Shown: positions 6,296-13,545 of the stretch, piece by piece | How positions within the stretch are numbered: the stretch's first letter is position 1 | Layout of the letters: each line of letters begins with the position of its first letter | NCBI GenBank assembly: GCA_948468325.1 | Contig: CAOKHR010000031.1 | Location: 1-13,801 of the forward strand | From: an uncultured Lachnospiraceae bacterium | GTDB lineage: Bacteria; Bacillota; Clostridia; Lachnospirales; Lachnospiraceae | Length of the DNA: 13,801 nucleotides | Reading direction: 5' to 3' | Position numbers and translations under genes: made by a program | The notes under the pieces: generated by a model | Told to the model about the DNA's origin: nothing | Databases searched by the model: none | What the model saw: only the letters and a program-made list of their open reading frames with translations

Positions 6296-7855
6296 ATGAA
6301 TCAAAAAAATTATTCATGCAGCTGTTCAAATCCGTGTGAAAATTCGTGTTATCCTTCCTGCTGTGAACGCGGTCCTGAAGGACCGAAAGGCGACCAGGGA
6401 CCGATGGGACCGCAGGGCGTCAAGGGTGATACCGGATGTCCGGGACCAAAAGGAGACAAAGGTGATCAGGGGCCAATGGGACCGCAGGGGATTCCCGGCG
6501 CCCCCGGTGCAAGAGGACCACGAGGAAATACAGGACCGGTAGGCCCTACCGGCAACACGGGACCACGAGGTTTTGCAGGGCCGAGAGGTTATGCAGGACC
6601 ACAGGGAATCCAGGGTATCCAAGGTGTTCGCGGCGACATCGGACCGAAAGGCGATCCGGGCTGTGAAGGCCCTAAGGGTGATATTGGATCGACAGGGCCT
6701 GCCGGATCAACGGGACCGATGGGACCTGCCGGACCGCAGGGTGATATTGGACCGCAAGGGCCAAGAGGTATTCCGGGCATTACCGGACCTGCCGGGCCAA
6801 CGGGACCGATGGGACCGCAGGGTGTAACCGGAGCTCAGGGTATTCAGGGCGTAACCGGACCAATCGGCATTCAGGGGCCAAAAGGATGCCCTGGAGATGA
6901 TGGACCTACCGGACCTACCGGTGCTGCGGGTGTTACCGGACCTACGGGCGCTGATGGTGCCACCGGACCCACAGGTGCTACCGGACCTACAGGTGCTACC
7001 GGCGCTGATGGTGCTACCGGACCTACGGGCGCTACCGGCGCTGATGGCGTAACCGGACCTACGGGCGCTGACGGCATGACGGGTGCCACAGGACCTACGG
7101 GCACGACTGGCGCGACCGGATCGACCGGAGCCGACGGTGCTACCGGACCTACGGGTGCTACGGGCGCTGACGGTGCGACCGGGCCGACCGGTGCGACGGG
7201 TGCCACCGGTGCTAATGGTACTACCGGACCCACGGGTGCTACGGGCGCCACCGGACCGACTGGCGCGACCGGACCTACGGGTGCTGACGGCGTGACCGGA
7301 CCCACAGGTGCTGCCGGACCTACCGGTATTGCCGGCACAGGGGCTATCATTCCGTTTGCATCGGGACTACCGGTAGCCCTGACAACAATTGCCGGAGGCC
7401 TTGCAGGACTTCCTGCCTTTGTCGGCTTCGGAAGCAGCGCCCAGGGTCTCACGCTGCTGGGTTCTACAATTAACATAACAAATGCCAGCGGAACGCTTTC
7501 CAACTTTGCATTCCAGGTTCCGCGTGCCGGTACGATTACTTCGTTCAGTGCATTTTTCAGCACAACCGTAGCGCTGTCTCTGGTAGGTTCAACCGTCACG
7601 GTAAATGCACAGATCTATCAGTCTACAACGCCAAACAATGTATTCTCTCCAATTGCCGGAACATTGATCAATCTGACGCCTTCGCTTTCGGGAGCTTTAG
7701 CCGTTGGGACATTGTTAAACGGCTCACTTACAGGCCTGAATATTCCGGTAACTGCTCAAACCCGTCTGATGCTGGTATTTTCAGCAACAGCAAGCGGATT
7801 GACTTTAATCAATACCATTGCAGGATATGCAAGTGCAGGTTTAAGTATTAATTAA
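6296..7855 (+). CDS. Collagen-like glycoprotein with BclB-type C-terminal domain
   Basis: A 519-residue protein, probably an exosporium or spore-surface filament. Order: a Cys-rich N-terminus (Cys 8, 10, 14, 18, 22, 23) without a signal peptide; 107 uninterrupted Gly-X-Y triplets at 26-346; then a 173-residue hydrophobic domain. That domain opens with GAIIPFASG and ends with RLMLVFSATASGLTLINTIAGYASAG; I recognise this as the BclB C-terminal domain (TIGR03721 type) of Bacillus exosporium proteins. The stalk has two blocks. Triplets 1-59 are mixed, with KGD, GPQ and GIQ; triplets 60-106 have Thr at the Y position in 37 of 47 cases (GPT, GAT). In BclA such threonines are O-glycosylated, and the preceding gene is a glycosyltransferase. 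AAAGGA precedes the ATG. The hairpin at 7887-7933 ends the transcript. Confidence 0.93.
   Translation: MNQKNYSCSCSNPCENSCYPSCCERGPEGPKGDQGPMGPQGVKGDTGCPGPKGDKGDQGPMGPQGIPGAPGARGPRGNTGPVGPTGNTGPRGFAGPRGYAGPQGIQGIQGVRGDIGPKGDPGCEGPKGDIGSTGPAGSTGPMGPAGPQGDIGPQGPRGIPGITGPAGPTGPMGPQGVTGAQGIQGVTGPIGIQGPKGCPGDDGPTGPTGAAGVTGPTGADGATGPTGATGPTGATGADGATGPTGATGADGVTGPTGADGMTGATGPTGTTGATGSTGADGATGPTGATGADGATGPTGATGATGANGTTGPTGATGATGPTGATGPTGADGVTGPTGAAGPTGIAGTGAIIPFASGLPVALTTIAGGLAGLPAFVGFGSSAQGLTLLGSTINITNASGTLSNFAFQVPRAGTITSFSAFFSTTVALSLVGSTVTVNAQIYQSTTPNNVFSPIAGTLINLTPSLSGALAVGTLLNGSLTGLNIPVTAQTRLMLVFSATASGLTLINTIAGYASAGLSIN
6902..7324 (+). repeat. Degenerate 9-base-register repeat tract coding the Thr-rich stalk
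   Basis: The tract is built from variants of GGNCCTACSGGT and GGCGCTGAY units in a strict 9-base register, 47 triplets long. The 36-base block coding GAD GAT GPT GAT recurs at triplets 65-68, 71-74, 85-88 and 89-92. Gains or losses would come in multiples of 9 bases and keep the frame, so length variation between strains is likely. Confidence 0.85.
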
Positions 7856-7886
7856 AAAACACAGGATAATTTAAAAAGCAGTAAAA

Positions 7887-7933
7887 GAAGCCGTCGCATG
7901 AATGATGAAACAAATCATGAGTGCGGCGGCTTC
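7887..7933. terminator. Bidirectional terminator between convergent genes
   Basis: GAAGCCG (7887-7893) pairs with CGGCTTC (7927-7933). The stem extends through a T-G wobble to CGCA/TGCG, and an inner ATGAT/ATCAT stem closes a 7-base loop. A T run follows at about 7942 on the plus strand, and CTTTTACTGCTTTTT follows on the minus strand. It lies 31 bases after the collagen-like gene and beyond the end of the minus-strand operon, so it can serve both. Confidence 0.8.
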
Positions 7934-8004
7934 ATGTGTACTTTTTATCAATCTTCTCACAAGCAGCACACGCATCGCTTGTCCTGCTTTCAAAAACCCT
8001 TCTT

Positions 8005-8916
8005 TTATGATTCTATCATCAAAATTTGATCTACGACCGTTTGATTCGCCTGTGCCAGAAAATCACTTTCTTTATTTTTCAACACTCCTGTAAAAAAATC
8101 TCTGTTTCCGGTATGTCCTATTCCGGTCAGTACAACAATCTTGTCCTTTCGCAGCCGTTGTCTTTGTTTGTCTGCCGAAATAAAAGCAGGATTCTCCGCC
8201 AGTTCCAATTGAAATTCATATTGCGCAAACTTACCATTCTTAGAATTTTTACTGAAAAAAATATCAAAACAGTCATATGACCTGTTTCCCTCTGCTTCTC
8301 CAAACAAAACAGCCCTCCAGTCACTGACTCTCGTTTCAAATGATCGGGAAAAATTGGGAAGCGCCTCTATATATTGTCTTGCAATACCAGAAATTTTATC
8401 TTCTGATAAATTAAGCCATCCGTTCTCACCCTGATTCATTGCAATCTCGCCTTCGATACCGGATGCCCGCAATTCTTTCAGTTTTCTGATAAACGCGCTT
8501 GTTTCTGACGATACAGGCACCTCATCCTGTCCCTGTCCCGGATCCTTTCCCCTGAGTTTTCCCGCAGGACCTGTAAAAAGATTTGCCTCTGTCCATGCAA
8601 CTGTCATAAAAAAATTCCGGCATTTATTTTCCCGATAATTTATCACTCCATGCTGTTCTCTCACATGTTCCTCTAAGATTCTGTGAATTGTCGCATAATT
8701 TACTGCATTCTGTCCTCTGTAATAATCCGAAAAGCGTAAAAAACAGGGATCCTTATCCAGTGCATCTCCCAAAATTTGAAAATATGCTAATAAAATCACT
8801 CCATACTCATACATATGCGGGTACGCAATCGTATGGTGACGGCTTAAATTACTGCTGTTAAAAACCCTGCCGCCTCCGGAGTAATTATTTCTGCTGTAAT
8901 CATACTCAATTCTCAT
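8005..8916 (-). CDS. Protein of unknown function, last gene of the DUF2589-like operon
   Basis: I do not recognise a family for these 303 residues. No signal peptide is evident; the only hydrophobic stretch (about 38-47, GVILLAYFQI) is too short for a confident membrane helix. Notable points: a Tyr/Asn/Gly-rich N-terminus, then NLSRHHTIAYPHMY at 23-36; FTGPAGKLRGKDPGQGQDE at about 114-132; an acidic-basic linker; and a hydrophobic beta-like strand KIVVLTGIGHTG at 259-270. The HH pair followed by a Pro, together with a GPxGxxRxxDPG segment, faintly resembles HNH/HHH-type nuclease signatures, but I cannot assign it. GGAGGGA lies 4 bases before the ATG, inside a small hairpin. The 63-base gap to the upstream DUF2589-like gene on the same strand suggests co-transcription and a linked role. 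Confidence 0.8.
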   Translation of the reverse strand: MRIEYDYSRNNYSGGGRVFNSSNLSRHHTIAYPHMYEYGVILLAYFQILGDALDKDPCFLRFSDYYRGQNAVNYATIHRILEEHVREQHGVINYRENKCRNFFMTVAWTEANLFTGPAGKLRGKDPGQGQDEVPVSSETSAFIRKLKELRASGIEGEIAMNQGENGWLNLSEDKISGIARQYIEALPNFSRSFETRVSDWRAVLFGEAEGNRSYDCFDIFFSKNSKNGKFAQYEFQLELAENPAFISADKQRQRLRKDKIVVLTGIGHTGNRDFFTGVLKNKESDFLAQANQTVVDQILMIES

Positions 8917-8938
8917 ATACTCCCTCCAGTCAGAGTAT
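8917..8938 (-). promoter_or_regulatory. Small hairpin presenting a ribosome binding site in its loop
   Basis: On the minus strand ATACTC (8933-8938) and GAGTAT (8917-8922) are perfect inverted repeats around a 10-base loop holding TGGAGG. The hairpin abuts the ATG of the 303-residue gene. It could tune translation of that gene; a 6-bp A/T-containing stem is weak, so this may be incidental. Confidence 0.3.
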
Positions 8939-8979
8939 AAAACAAGAATAACTATGAAATCAAAATATCTATCATATTT

Positions 8980-9612
8980 TTATTCTGATTTCTGCTCTCC
9001 TCCTGTATTATCCCCGCTTTTCTTGTCATCAGATGGTGTTTCCTGCGGCAGCAGTTCACTTTTCTTGGTACCCTCCAGCGGTCTTGCAGCCCTCTCTGTA
9101 ATCGTATCTATGATTCTCATAAGCGCTTCCGGTGCCTGCTGTTTTCTGGCAGATACATGGAAAGAATATTTTGCCCTTGTATCCGTACTCCTTGTCTGGC
9201 TGCTGCTGTGTGTCACGCTCCCTGTCATTTTTGCACTGACCGGACTAAACCACCGGCTGCTTGCCGATATATCAGTCGTTACCTTTCCATCCTGCTTTTC
9301 TGCTTCTGCAGTCGCTATGGAAAGATCAAACGATATATCTACATCTTCTACGGCAAGATTAGGTATCCCTGTCATAGCCAGAAACGGCGCCTCAATATGA
9401 CGTTCTGTTTTATTTCCGGCATTGTCATAATCCTGGTAATTAAAAGTAACCATGCGTATATTGCCGTCTGCATCCATCCCGACAGACTGTATATAATTAG
9501 CAAGTGCCACGCTCATGTCGCTCTGTGCTTTCATTGCCGCCGTTAAAGGCGCTGCTACCATCTTTTCAATCGGAAGATTATTAATCACATTTCCTATCAG
9601 TTTTTCATCCAT
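8980..9612 (-). CDS. DUF2589-like protein (210 aa)
   Basis: Resembles the DUF2589 family, whose function I do not know. An N-terminal helix carries IEKMVAAPLTAAMKAQSDMS (about 15-34), a family-like pattern. A strand-rich core follows, including IEAPFLAMTGIPNLAVEDVDISFDLSI at about 73-99, then YSFHVSARKQQAPEALMRIIDTI at about 148-170, matching the usual PxxLxRhL ending of the domain. The last 35 residues are a charged, low-complexity tail rich in Lys, Ser, Asp and Gly. No signal peptide or membrane helix is seen, so it is probably cytoplasmic. AAGGAGA precedes the ATG. It lies 39 bases after a shorter paralogue with the same core pattern, so the two may form a hetero-oligomer. Family assignment is from remembered motif patterns. 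Confidence 0.8.
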   Translation of the reverse strand: MDEKLIGNVINNLPIEKMVAAPLTAAMKAQSDMSVALANYIQSVGMDADGNIRMVTFNYQDYDNAGNKTERHIEAPFLAMTGIPNLAVEDVDISFDLSIATAEAEKQDGKVTTDISASSRWFSPVSAKMTGSVTHSSSQTRSTDTRAKYSFHVSARKQQAPEALMRIIDTITERAARPLEGTKKSELLPQETPSDDKKSGDNTGGEQKSE

Positions 9613-9651
9613 AGTTCATTCTCCTTTTCTTTTTCGTACCTCATACTTAAC

Positions 9652-10197
9652 CTATCGCTGTCTGATTTCATCTTCTGCTTCATATGTATGAAGAATCAGA
9701 TTATTATTTAATGTTTCCAGCATTCTGGACAGTGACTCCGGCGGATTGCTTGATTTAAATGTCATTTCAATTTCCATATTCGTACCGTCATCTTCTCTGC
9801 TGACATTGCAGACATCAACCAGCATCGTTGTCCTTGACAGAGCGTAACTCTCCCTTTCTCCTTCTCCTCCTTCCGGCTCTAATATTGTCTGCTTTAAATC
9901 CATGTCCCGGATATTCACCTTCATTTTTACTTTCATTTTATCAATTTCCAGAGCATTGTGATCTGTCAGACAAATTAACGGAATATCCATATAGTGCGTT
10001 TTATCCAAATATACACGCCTTGTTTCAATCTCGTCTTTTTCCGTAATAAATTTCTGTATTGTATTTAAATAATGCTGCTCCACTATTTCAATACACGAAT
10101 TTACACAATACTGGATTCCGCGAACTACATCACTCAGCGTCATTGCATGTTCGCCTGGTTTTCCTTCGCTTTTTTTTGACCATTTTATAAACGACAT
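9652..10197 (-). CDS. DUF2589-like paralogue (181 aa), first gene of the operon
   Basis: A 181-residue protein with the same plan as its downstream neighbour: an N-terminal helix (LSDVVRGIQYCVNSCIEIVEQH, about 21-42), a strand-rich core with MDIPLICLTDHNALEIDKMKVKMKVNIRD (about 71-99), and a closing segment MEIEMTFKSSNPPESLSRMLETLNNNL (about 141-167). The last two segments align by eye with IEAPFLAMTGIPNL and FHVSARKQQAPEALMRIIDT of the neighbour, which supports divergent paralogy. No signal peptide or membrane helix is present. AAGGGAGA precedes the ATG. The strong promoter at 10278-10306 leaves a leader of about 73 bases. Function unknown; the pairing suggests the two proteins work in one complex. 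Confidence 0.8.
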   Translation of the reverse strand: MSFIKWSKKSEGKPGEHAMTLSDVVRGIQYCVNSCIEIVEQHYLNTIQKFITEKDEIETRRVYLDKTHYMDIPLICLTDHNALEIDKMKVKMKVNIRDMDLKQTILEPEGGEGERESYALSRTTMLVDVCNVSREDDGTNMEIEMTFKSSNPPESLSRMLETLNNNLILHTYEAEDEIRQR

Positions 10198-10277
10198 TCT
10201 GAAATCTCCCTTTTTGCATTTTCCCCGATTATTTTGCCTGTTTTTTATTGTATATTAAACATGTAATTTCTTTATAA

Positions 10278-10306
10278 ATTATACAATTTTTATTTTTGTT
10301 TTTCAA
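10278..10306 (-). promoter_or_regulatory. Sigma-A-type promoter of the DUF2589-like operon
   Basis: On the minus strand TTGAAA (10301-10306), a 17-base spacer and a perfect TATAAT (10278-10283) give a near-consensus vegetative promoter. It is upstream of the 181-residue gene with no other gene in between. Confidence 0.75.
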
Positions 10307-10413
10307 CATTTTCCGAAAATATTTCTGTTTTTTTGATATTTTTACTATATTATATTGCTGTTTCAAGAGCAGTATCTGACAAGAATTTATTATTTGCCTG
10401 CATTTTTAACGGC

Positions 10414-10451
10414 AAAAAACCGGAGCAATGGCAATTTGCCACCGTCTCCGG
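10414..10451 (-). terminator. Rho-independent terminator of the 927-residue gene
   Basis: On the minus strand CCGGAG (10446-10451) pairs with CTCCGG (10420-10425), with an inner TGGCAA/TTGCCA stem, followed directly by TTTTTT (10414-10419). It lies 23 bases beyond the stop codon and has the classic form. Confidence 0.85.
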
Positions 10452-10474
10452 CTTCTTTGTTTCATTTTTTCTCT

Positions 10475-13258
10475 TTATTTCTTAATGGTAATCTTTTTTG
10501 CCGCAGTCCATGCACCCCAAATCCTGTTTCCAGCAGAATCCAGGTTATATGCACGGACACGTACATAATAAGTTTTGCCTTTCTTTAACCCTCTAATCAC
10601 AGCCTTCACCTTTTTGCTTGTTACAACCGGCGTTGACTTCTTGATTTTTTTACTTGTAGAAAACGCAATTTCGTATCCGTCCGCTTTTTTTACTTTCCTG
10701 CATTTCACGGAAATTTTTTTGCCCTTTGCATTTTTAGCGGTCAGCAGCTTTGTCGATCCCGGTTTGGAAATCTTTTTCCACTTTGCATAGAGATTATATG
10801 CCTGGTTTGACCCTGCTGTAATCTGCGTAATTTTAGTCTTGTATGCGCTGTCCGTGTACCAGCCTTCAAATGCATACTTTGCCCTGGAAGGAGCTTTTAA
10901 GATAATTGTTTCACTATTCTGGTATGCAGGATTTTCCGCGCTGTTTACGCCTCCGTTCAAATGATACGTAATACCATACGGCACAATTACCTGACATGCC
11001 GCAGTCTGTCCGCCCACAGACACCGTAATCACAGCCGTTCCGCCGGCTGCCGCCGTTACCGTTCCATCCGGTGATACTGCCGCCACTGCAGGATTCGATG
11101 AAGTCCATGTAACCGTCTGCCCGGCCAGACCGGAGGGAATAACTGCCGTAAGTTTCTCGCCTGCGCCTGGCACAAGCTGAATTGACGTCTTGTTCAACAC
11201 CAGCATATCCGCTGTAAGGCTGCATGGGAATGTCGTCTCTCCATTGCTGTAAGCCGCTACAAAATAATAGCAGGTCTTTCCTTTCTCAGCCTGATACTCC
11301 AATGTAAAATTATAATCATCGTCATCGCTATCGTCTGCTGCCGTAAGGCTGTTTCCGGACGCATCCACCAAATGGACATACGGGTCAAAATCACCGCTGC
11401 TTTTAAATATGTACTTGCCCGTTTCCGGTGCAACAAAGCGAAATACCCGGTACGTCACCGTGTCGTTCAGAGAAACCTGCACCGTCTGTCCAACCACAAT
11501 ATCCACTGCACCGGACAAAAGCGATGCGTAATTTGTAAACTGCGGCGTATAGCTTACCGTTGAACCCATATATCTGACCCATACACCCGTTTTTCTTTCA
11601 TTGTCATTGTCATCATATTCGACAGTAAAGCCAGATGTAATCCAATTTTCATATTCATCCTCCACGTAATACTCCATTTCATGACTGGTAACCTGCACTG
11701 TCTTACTGGTTTCGTCATGATATGAAATCCGAAGAACCATCCCATAGAGATCCGGCTGTCGATCAAACGGCGTATAGACCATTTTATCCGGATTCCGCTC
11801 AATTGAAATCTCTTTCACCGGACGTTCCAGCTCAATATAAAAGCTATAACCCGGATACAATACCTCAATAACTCCTATAAAGCCTCCCTTTTCATCCCAG
11901 CAAAGGCGCGAACTGACCTCTCCTGTTTCATCCAGGAAGCTGTCTGTATGCTCTGTAACTTCTATCGTGCTGTCTGTACCATCGGAATAGGCAACTGAAA
12001 ACTGAAGCCCATATAAATCTATCTCAGAATCTATGTCTAAGTAATACATCTTCTCCGGATTTTTTAAAATACGGACAGATTCAATCCTTTTGAGAATTAT
12101 AACCGGGATTTCTGTGCTTTTACCCATATAAGAGATTACAATAAAAGAATTGCCAACTTCAGGTTCCTCCCCGGGCGATACATCTTTATATTGATAAGTA
12201 ATTTCCGAAATATACCCATCATCAACCCAGATGCCGTTTTCGCTCTCATCTATATCGGAAATTACCTCAACCGTCTTTTCCGTTCCATCCGTATACGCTA
12301 CCTTAAGCTTTAATCCCGTTCTATCATCCAATACGTCATCTGCATTGTTTAACCGTATATTCTCCGGAAACGGATTTGTGACTACCGTAACCGCTGCAAC
12401 CGGGGAAGCCGCTCCAAATGTAATGGGAATTTCCGTTTCCGTATTTTCTAAAACTATTGCTTCTTCCTCTTCATTTTCTTCATACACATAGTAAATAATC
12501 GCATTATCGTCACGGCTTTGGTCGACATCAAGATCTTCCGTTAAATATTTATATCGTCCACCCAGAAAAAGCCCAAAAACATTGATATAATAACTTTCTT
12601 TGGAAACCACATCTTCCAATATCTGTCCATCCTTCGTCGTAATGCGGTATTTTAATCTTTTCAGAGAGGGTCTTTGCAAAAAACCCGGATCAACCTCCTC
12701 ATTTTCATACCACGTATTTTTTGAAGGCTCCAAAACCTCAAAACCTGAAATGTCTTCTGCCTCTAACCGGAAATTACTTCTTGTGGAGCTGACCATGCAG
12801 TAAAACAAACCTGTCCGCCTGTCGTTATACATCCGCGCAACAAGGTAATACGTTTCTCCTTTGTTTAGTGTAACCGTTGCGGCAAAATTCATCTCGTCAT
12901 CACTATCATCGTCACTATCTGCTATCTGCAGCCCGCTTGCGTTTCTGATCGTTCCATACGTATCATAATCCCCTATCGCAAAAAATGTATATTGTTTTGT
13001 TTCATTTGGGACAAACCGGAACACCTGATCGTCTCCTCCCTGCCTGATTTCGACTTTCACCAGTTTATCTTCTGCAAGGTCCACGTAATCCGAAATATCA
13101 GTACTCTCTTGGTTCTCCTCCCCTATAGCATCAATCTTCTCCTTTCCTCCGCCATTTGGTTCATATTCCGCTGCATGTACCTCACCCAAAAACGGCATGC
13201 CGGAAATAATCAGTGTTAAAATAACGCCTCTTAGTAATTGTTTCCATCCTTTTTTCAT
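10475..13258 (-). CDS. Large secreted mosaic surface protein (PPC, Ig-like, InlB repeat, FN3)
   Basis: A 927-residue exported protein with no catalytic motif, probably an adhesin or matrix protein. A signal peptide spans about 1-29 (HAA end). Two PPC-like beta domains lie at about 65-157 and 590-682, each with an acidic loop (DSDDDSDDE; DDSDDDD). Between them are three related Ig-like repeats, at about 291-385, 391-480 and 482-572, with the recurring pattern L-x-G-L-x-x-x-V-x-Y-x-D-G-T-x-x-T-V-x-V. Then come a Big_2-type Ig domain (about 685-759, VTWTSSNPAVAAVSPDGTVT), an InlB/Listeria-Bacteroides repeat (about 762-829, YAFEGWYTDSAY and YNLYAKW) and a Lys-rich fibronectin III-like domain (about 832-927, KGKTYYVRVRAYN). 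No LPXTG or S-layer domain is seen. AAAGGAGGGTC lies just before the ATG. It has its own promoter and terminator, so it is monocistronic. Confidence 0.88.
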   Translation of the reverse strand: MKKGWKQLLRGVILTLIISGMPFLGEVHAAEYEPNGGGKEKIDAIGEENQESTDISDYVDLAEDKLVKVEIRQGGDDQVFRFVPNETKQYTFFAIGDYDTYGTIRNASGLQIADSDDDSDDEMNFAATVTLNKGETYYLVARMYNDRRTGLFYCMVSSTRSNFRLEAEDISGFEVLEPSKNTWYENEEVDPGFLQRPSLKRLKYRITTKDGQILEDVVSKESYYINVFGLFLGGRYKYLTEDLDVDQSRDDNAIIYYVYEENEEEEAIVLENTETEIPITFGAASPVAAVTVVTNPFPENIRLNNADDVLDDRTGLKLKVAYTDGTEKTVEVISDIDESENGIWVDDGYISEITYQYKDVSPGEEPEVGNSFIVISYMGKSTEIPVIILKRIESVRILKNPEKMYYLDIDSEIDLYGLQFSVAYSDGTDSTIEVTEHTDSFLDETGEVSSRLCWDEKGGFIGVIEVLYPGYSFYIELERPVKEISIERNPDKMVYTPFDRQPDLYGMVLRISYHDETSKTVQVTSHEMEYYVEDEYENWITSGFTVEYDDNDNERKTGVWVRYMGSTVSYTPQFTNYASLLSGAVDIVVGQTVQVSLNDTVTYRVFRFVAPETGKYIFKSSGDFDPYVHLVDASGNSLTAADDSDDDDYNFTLEYQAEKGKTCYYFVAAYSNGETTFPCSLTADMLVLNKTSIQLVPGAGEKLTAVIPSGLAGQTVTWTSSNPAVAAVSPDGTVTAAAGGTAVITVSVGGQTAACQVIVPYGITYHLNGGVNSAENPAYQNSETIILKAPSRAKYAFEGWYTDSAYKTKITQITAGSNQAYNLYAKWKKISKPGSTKLLTAKNAKGKKISVKCRKVKKADGYEIAFSTSKKIKKSTPVVTSKKVKAVIRGLKKGKTYYVRVRAYNLDSAGNRIWGAWTAAKKITIKK

Positions 13259-13299
13259 AAAGACCCTCCTTTATATGTTTTTGTCTGCCTGACTCTTTC

Positions 13300-13328
13300 A
13301 TTGTACATCCGCCCCCTGATCAAGTCAA
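13300..13328 (-). promoter_or_regulatory. Sigma-A-type promoter of the 927-residue gene
   Basis: On the minus strand TTGACT (13323-13328) and TACAAT (13300-13305) are separated by 17 bases. Both hexamers are one base from consensus. The transcription start would lie about 35 bases before the gene. Confidence 0.75.
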
Positions 13329-13378
13329 TTTTTTATGGCCGCTCCATAAAACGTTTCCCTGAATATCCAATGTGTTAC

Positions 13379-13438
13379 AAAAAAGCAAGGACAGATACTG
13401 TTCCACCAAACACGGTGGAAACAGTATCAGCCTTGCTT
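13379..13438 (-). terminator. Long hairpin terminator after tpiA
   Basis: AAGCAAGG (13383-13390) pairs with CCTTGCTT (13431-13438). Inside it are GATACTGTT/AACAGTATC and CCACC/GGTGG stems with a 6-base loop. On the minus strand six T follow (13379-13384). It lies about 107 bases past the tpiA stop, a long 3' UTR; I see no gene in between. Confidence 0.85.
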
Positions 13439-13545
13439 CCATATCATCTGTTTCAGAAAAATACATCTGTTCCGCAAAAACCTCAGACAGCGATGCAGAA
13501 TTTTTGCAGACATGACTCTAATTCTATTGGCTATATTTCAAAATA

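Noticed and set aside
6902..7324. Possible CRISPR-like or satellite repeat
   Set aside because: The repeats are contiguous, degenerate, in a 9-base coding register and inside a gene. There are no unique spacers.
6871..7599. Long open frame on the minus strand (242 codons, PVGPVAP-like) across the second collagen gene
   Set aside because: It mirrors the Gly-X-Y repeat, whose base pattern keeps antisense frames open. It has no credible ribosome site and continues only part-way into the head domain.
10352..10375. Hairpin ATATTGCT / AGCAGTAT as an additional terminator or small RNA
   Set aside because: One wobble pair, no T run, and it lies just beyond a much better terminator. No sign of an independent RNA gene.
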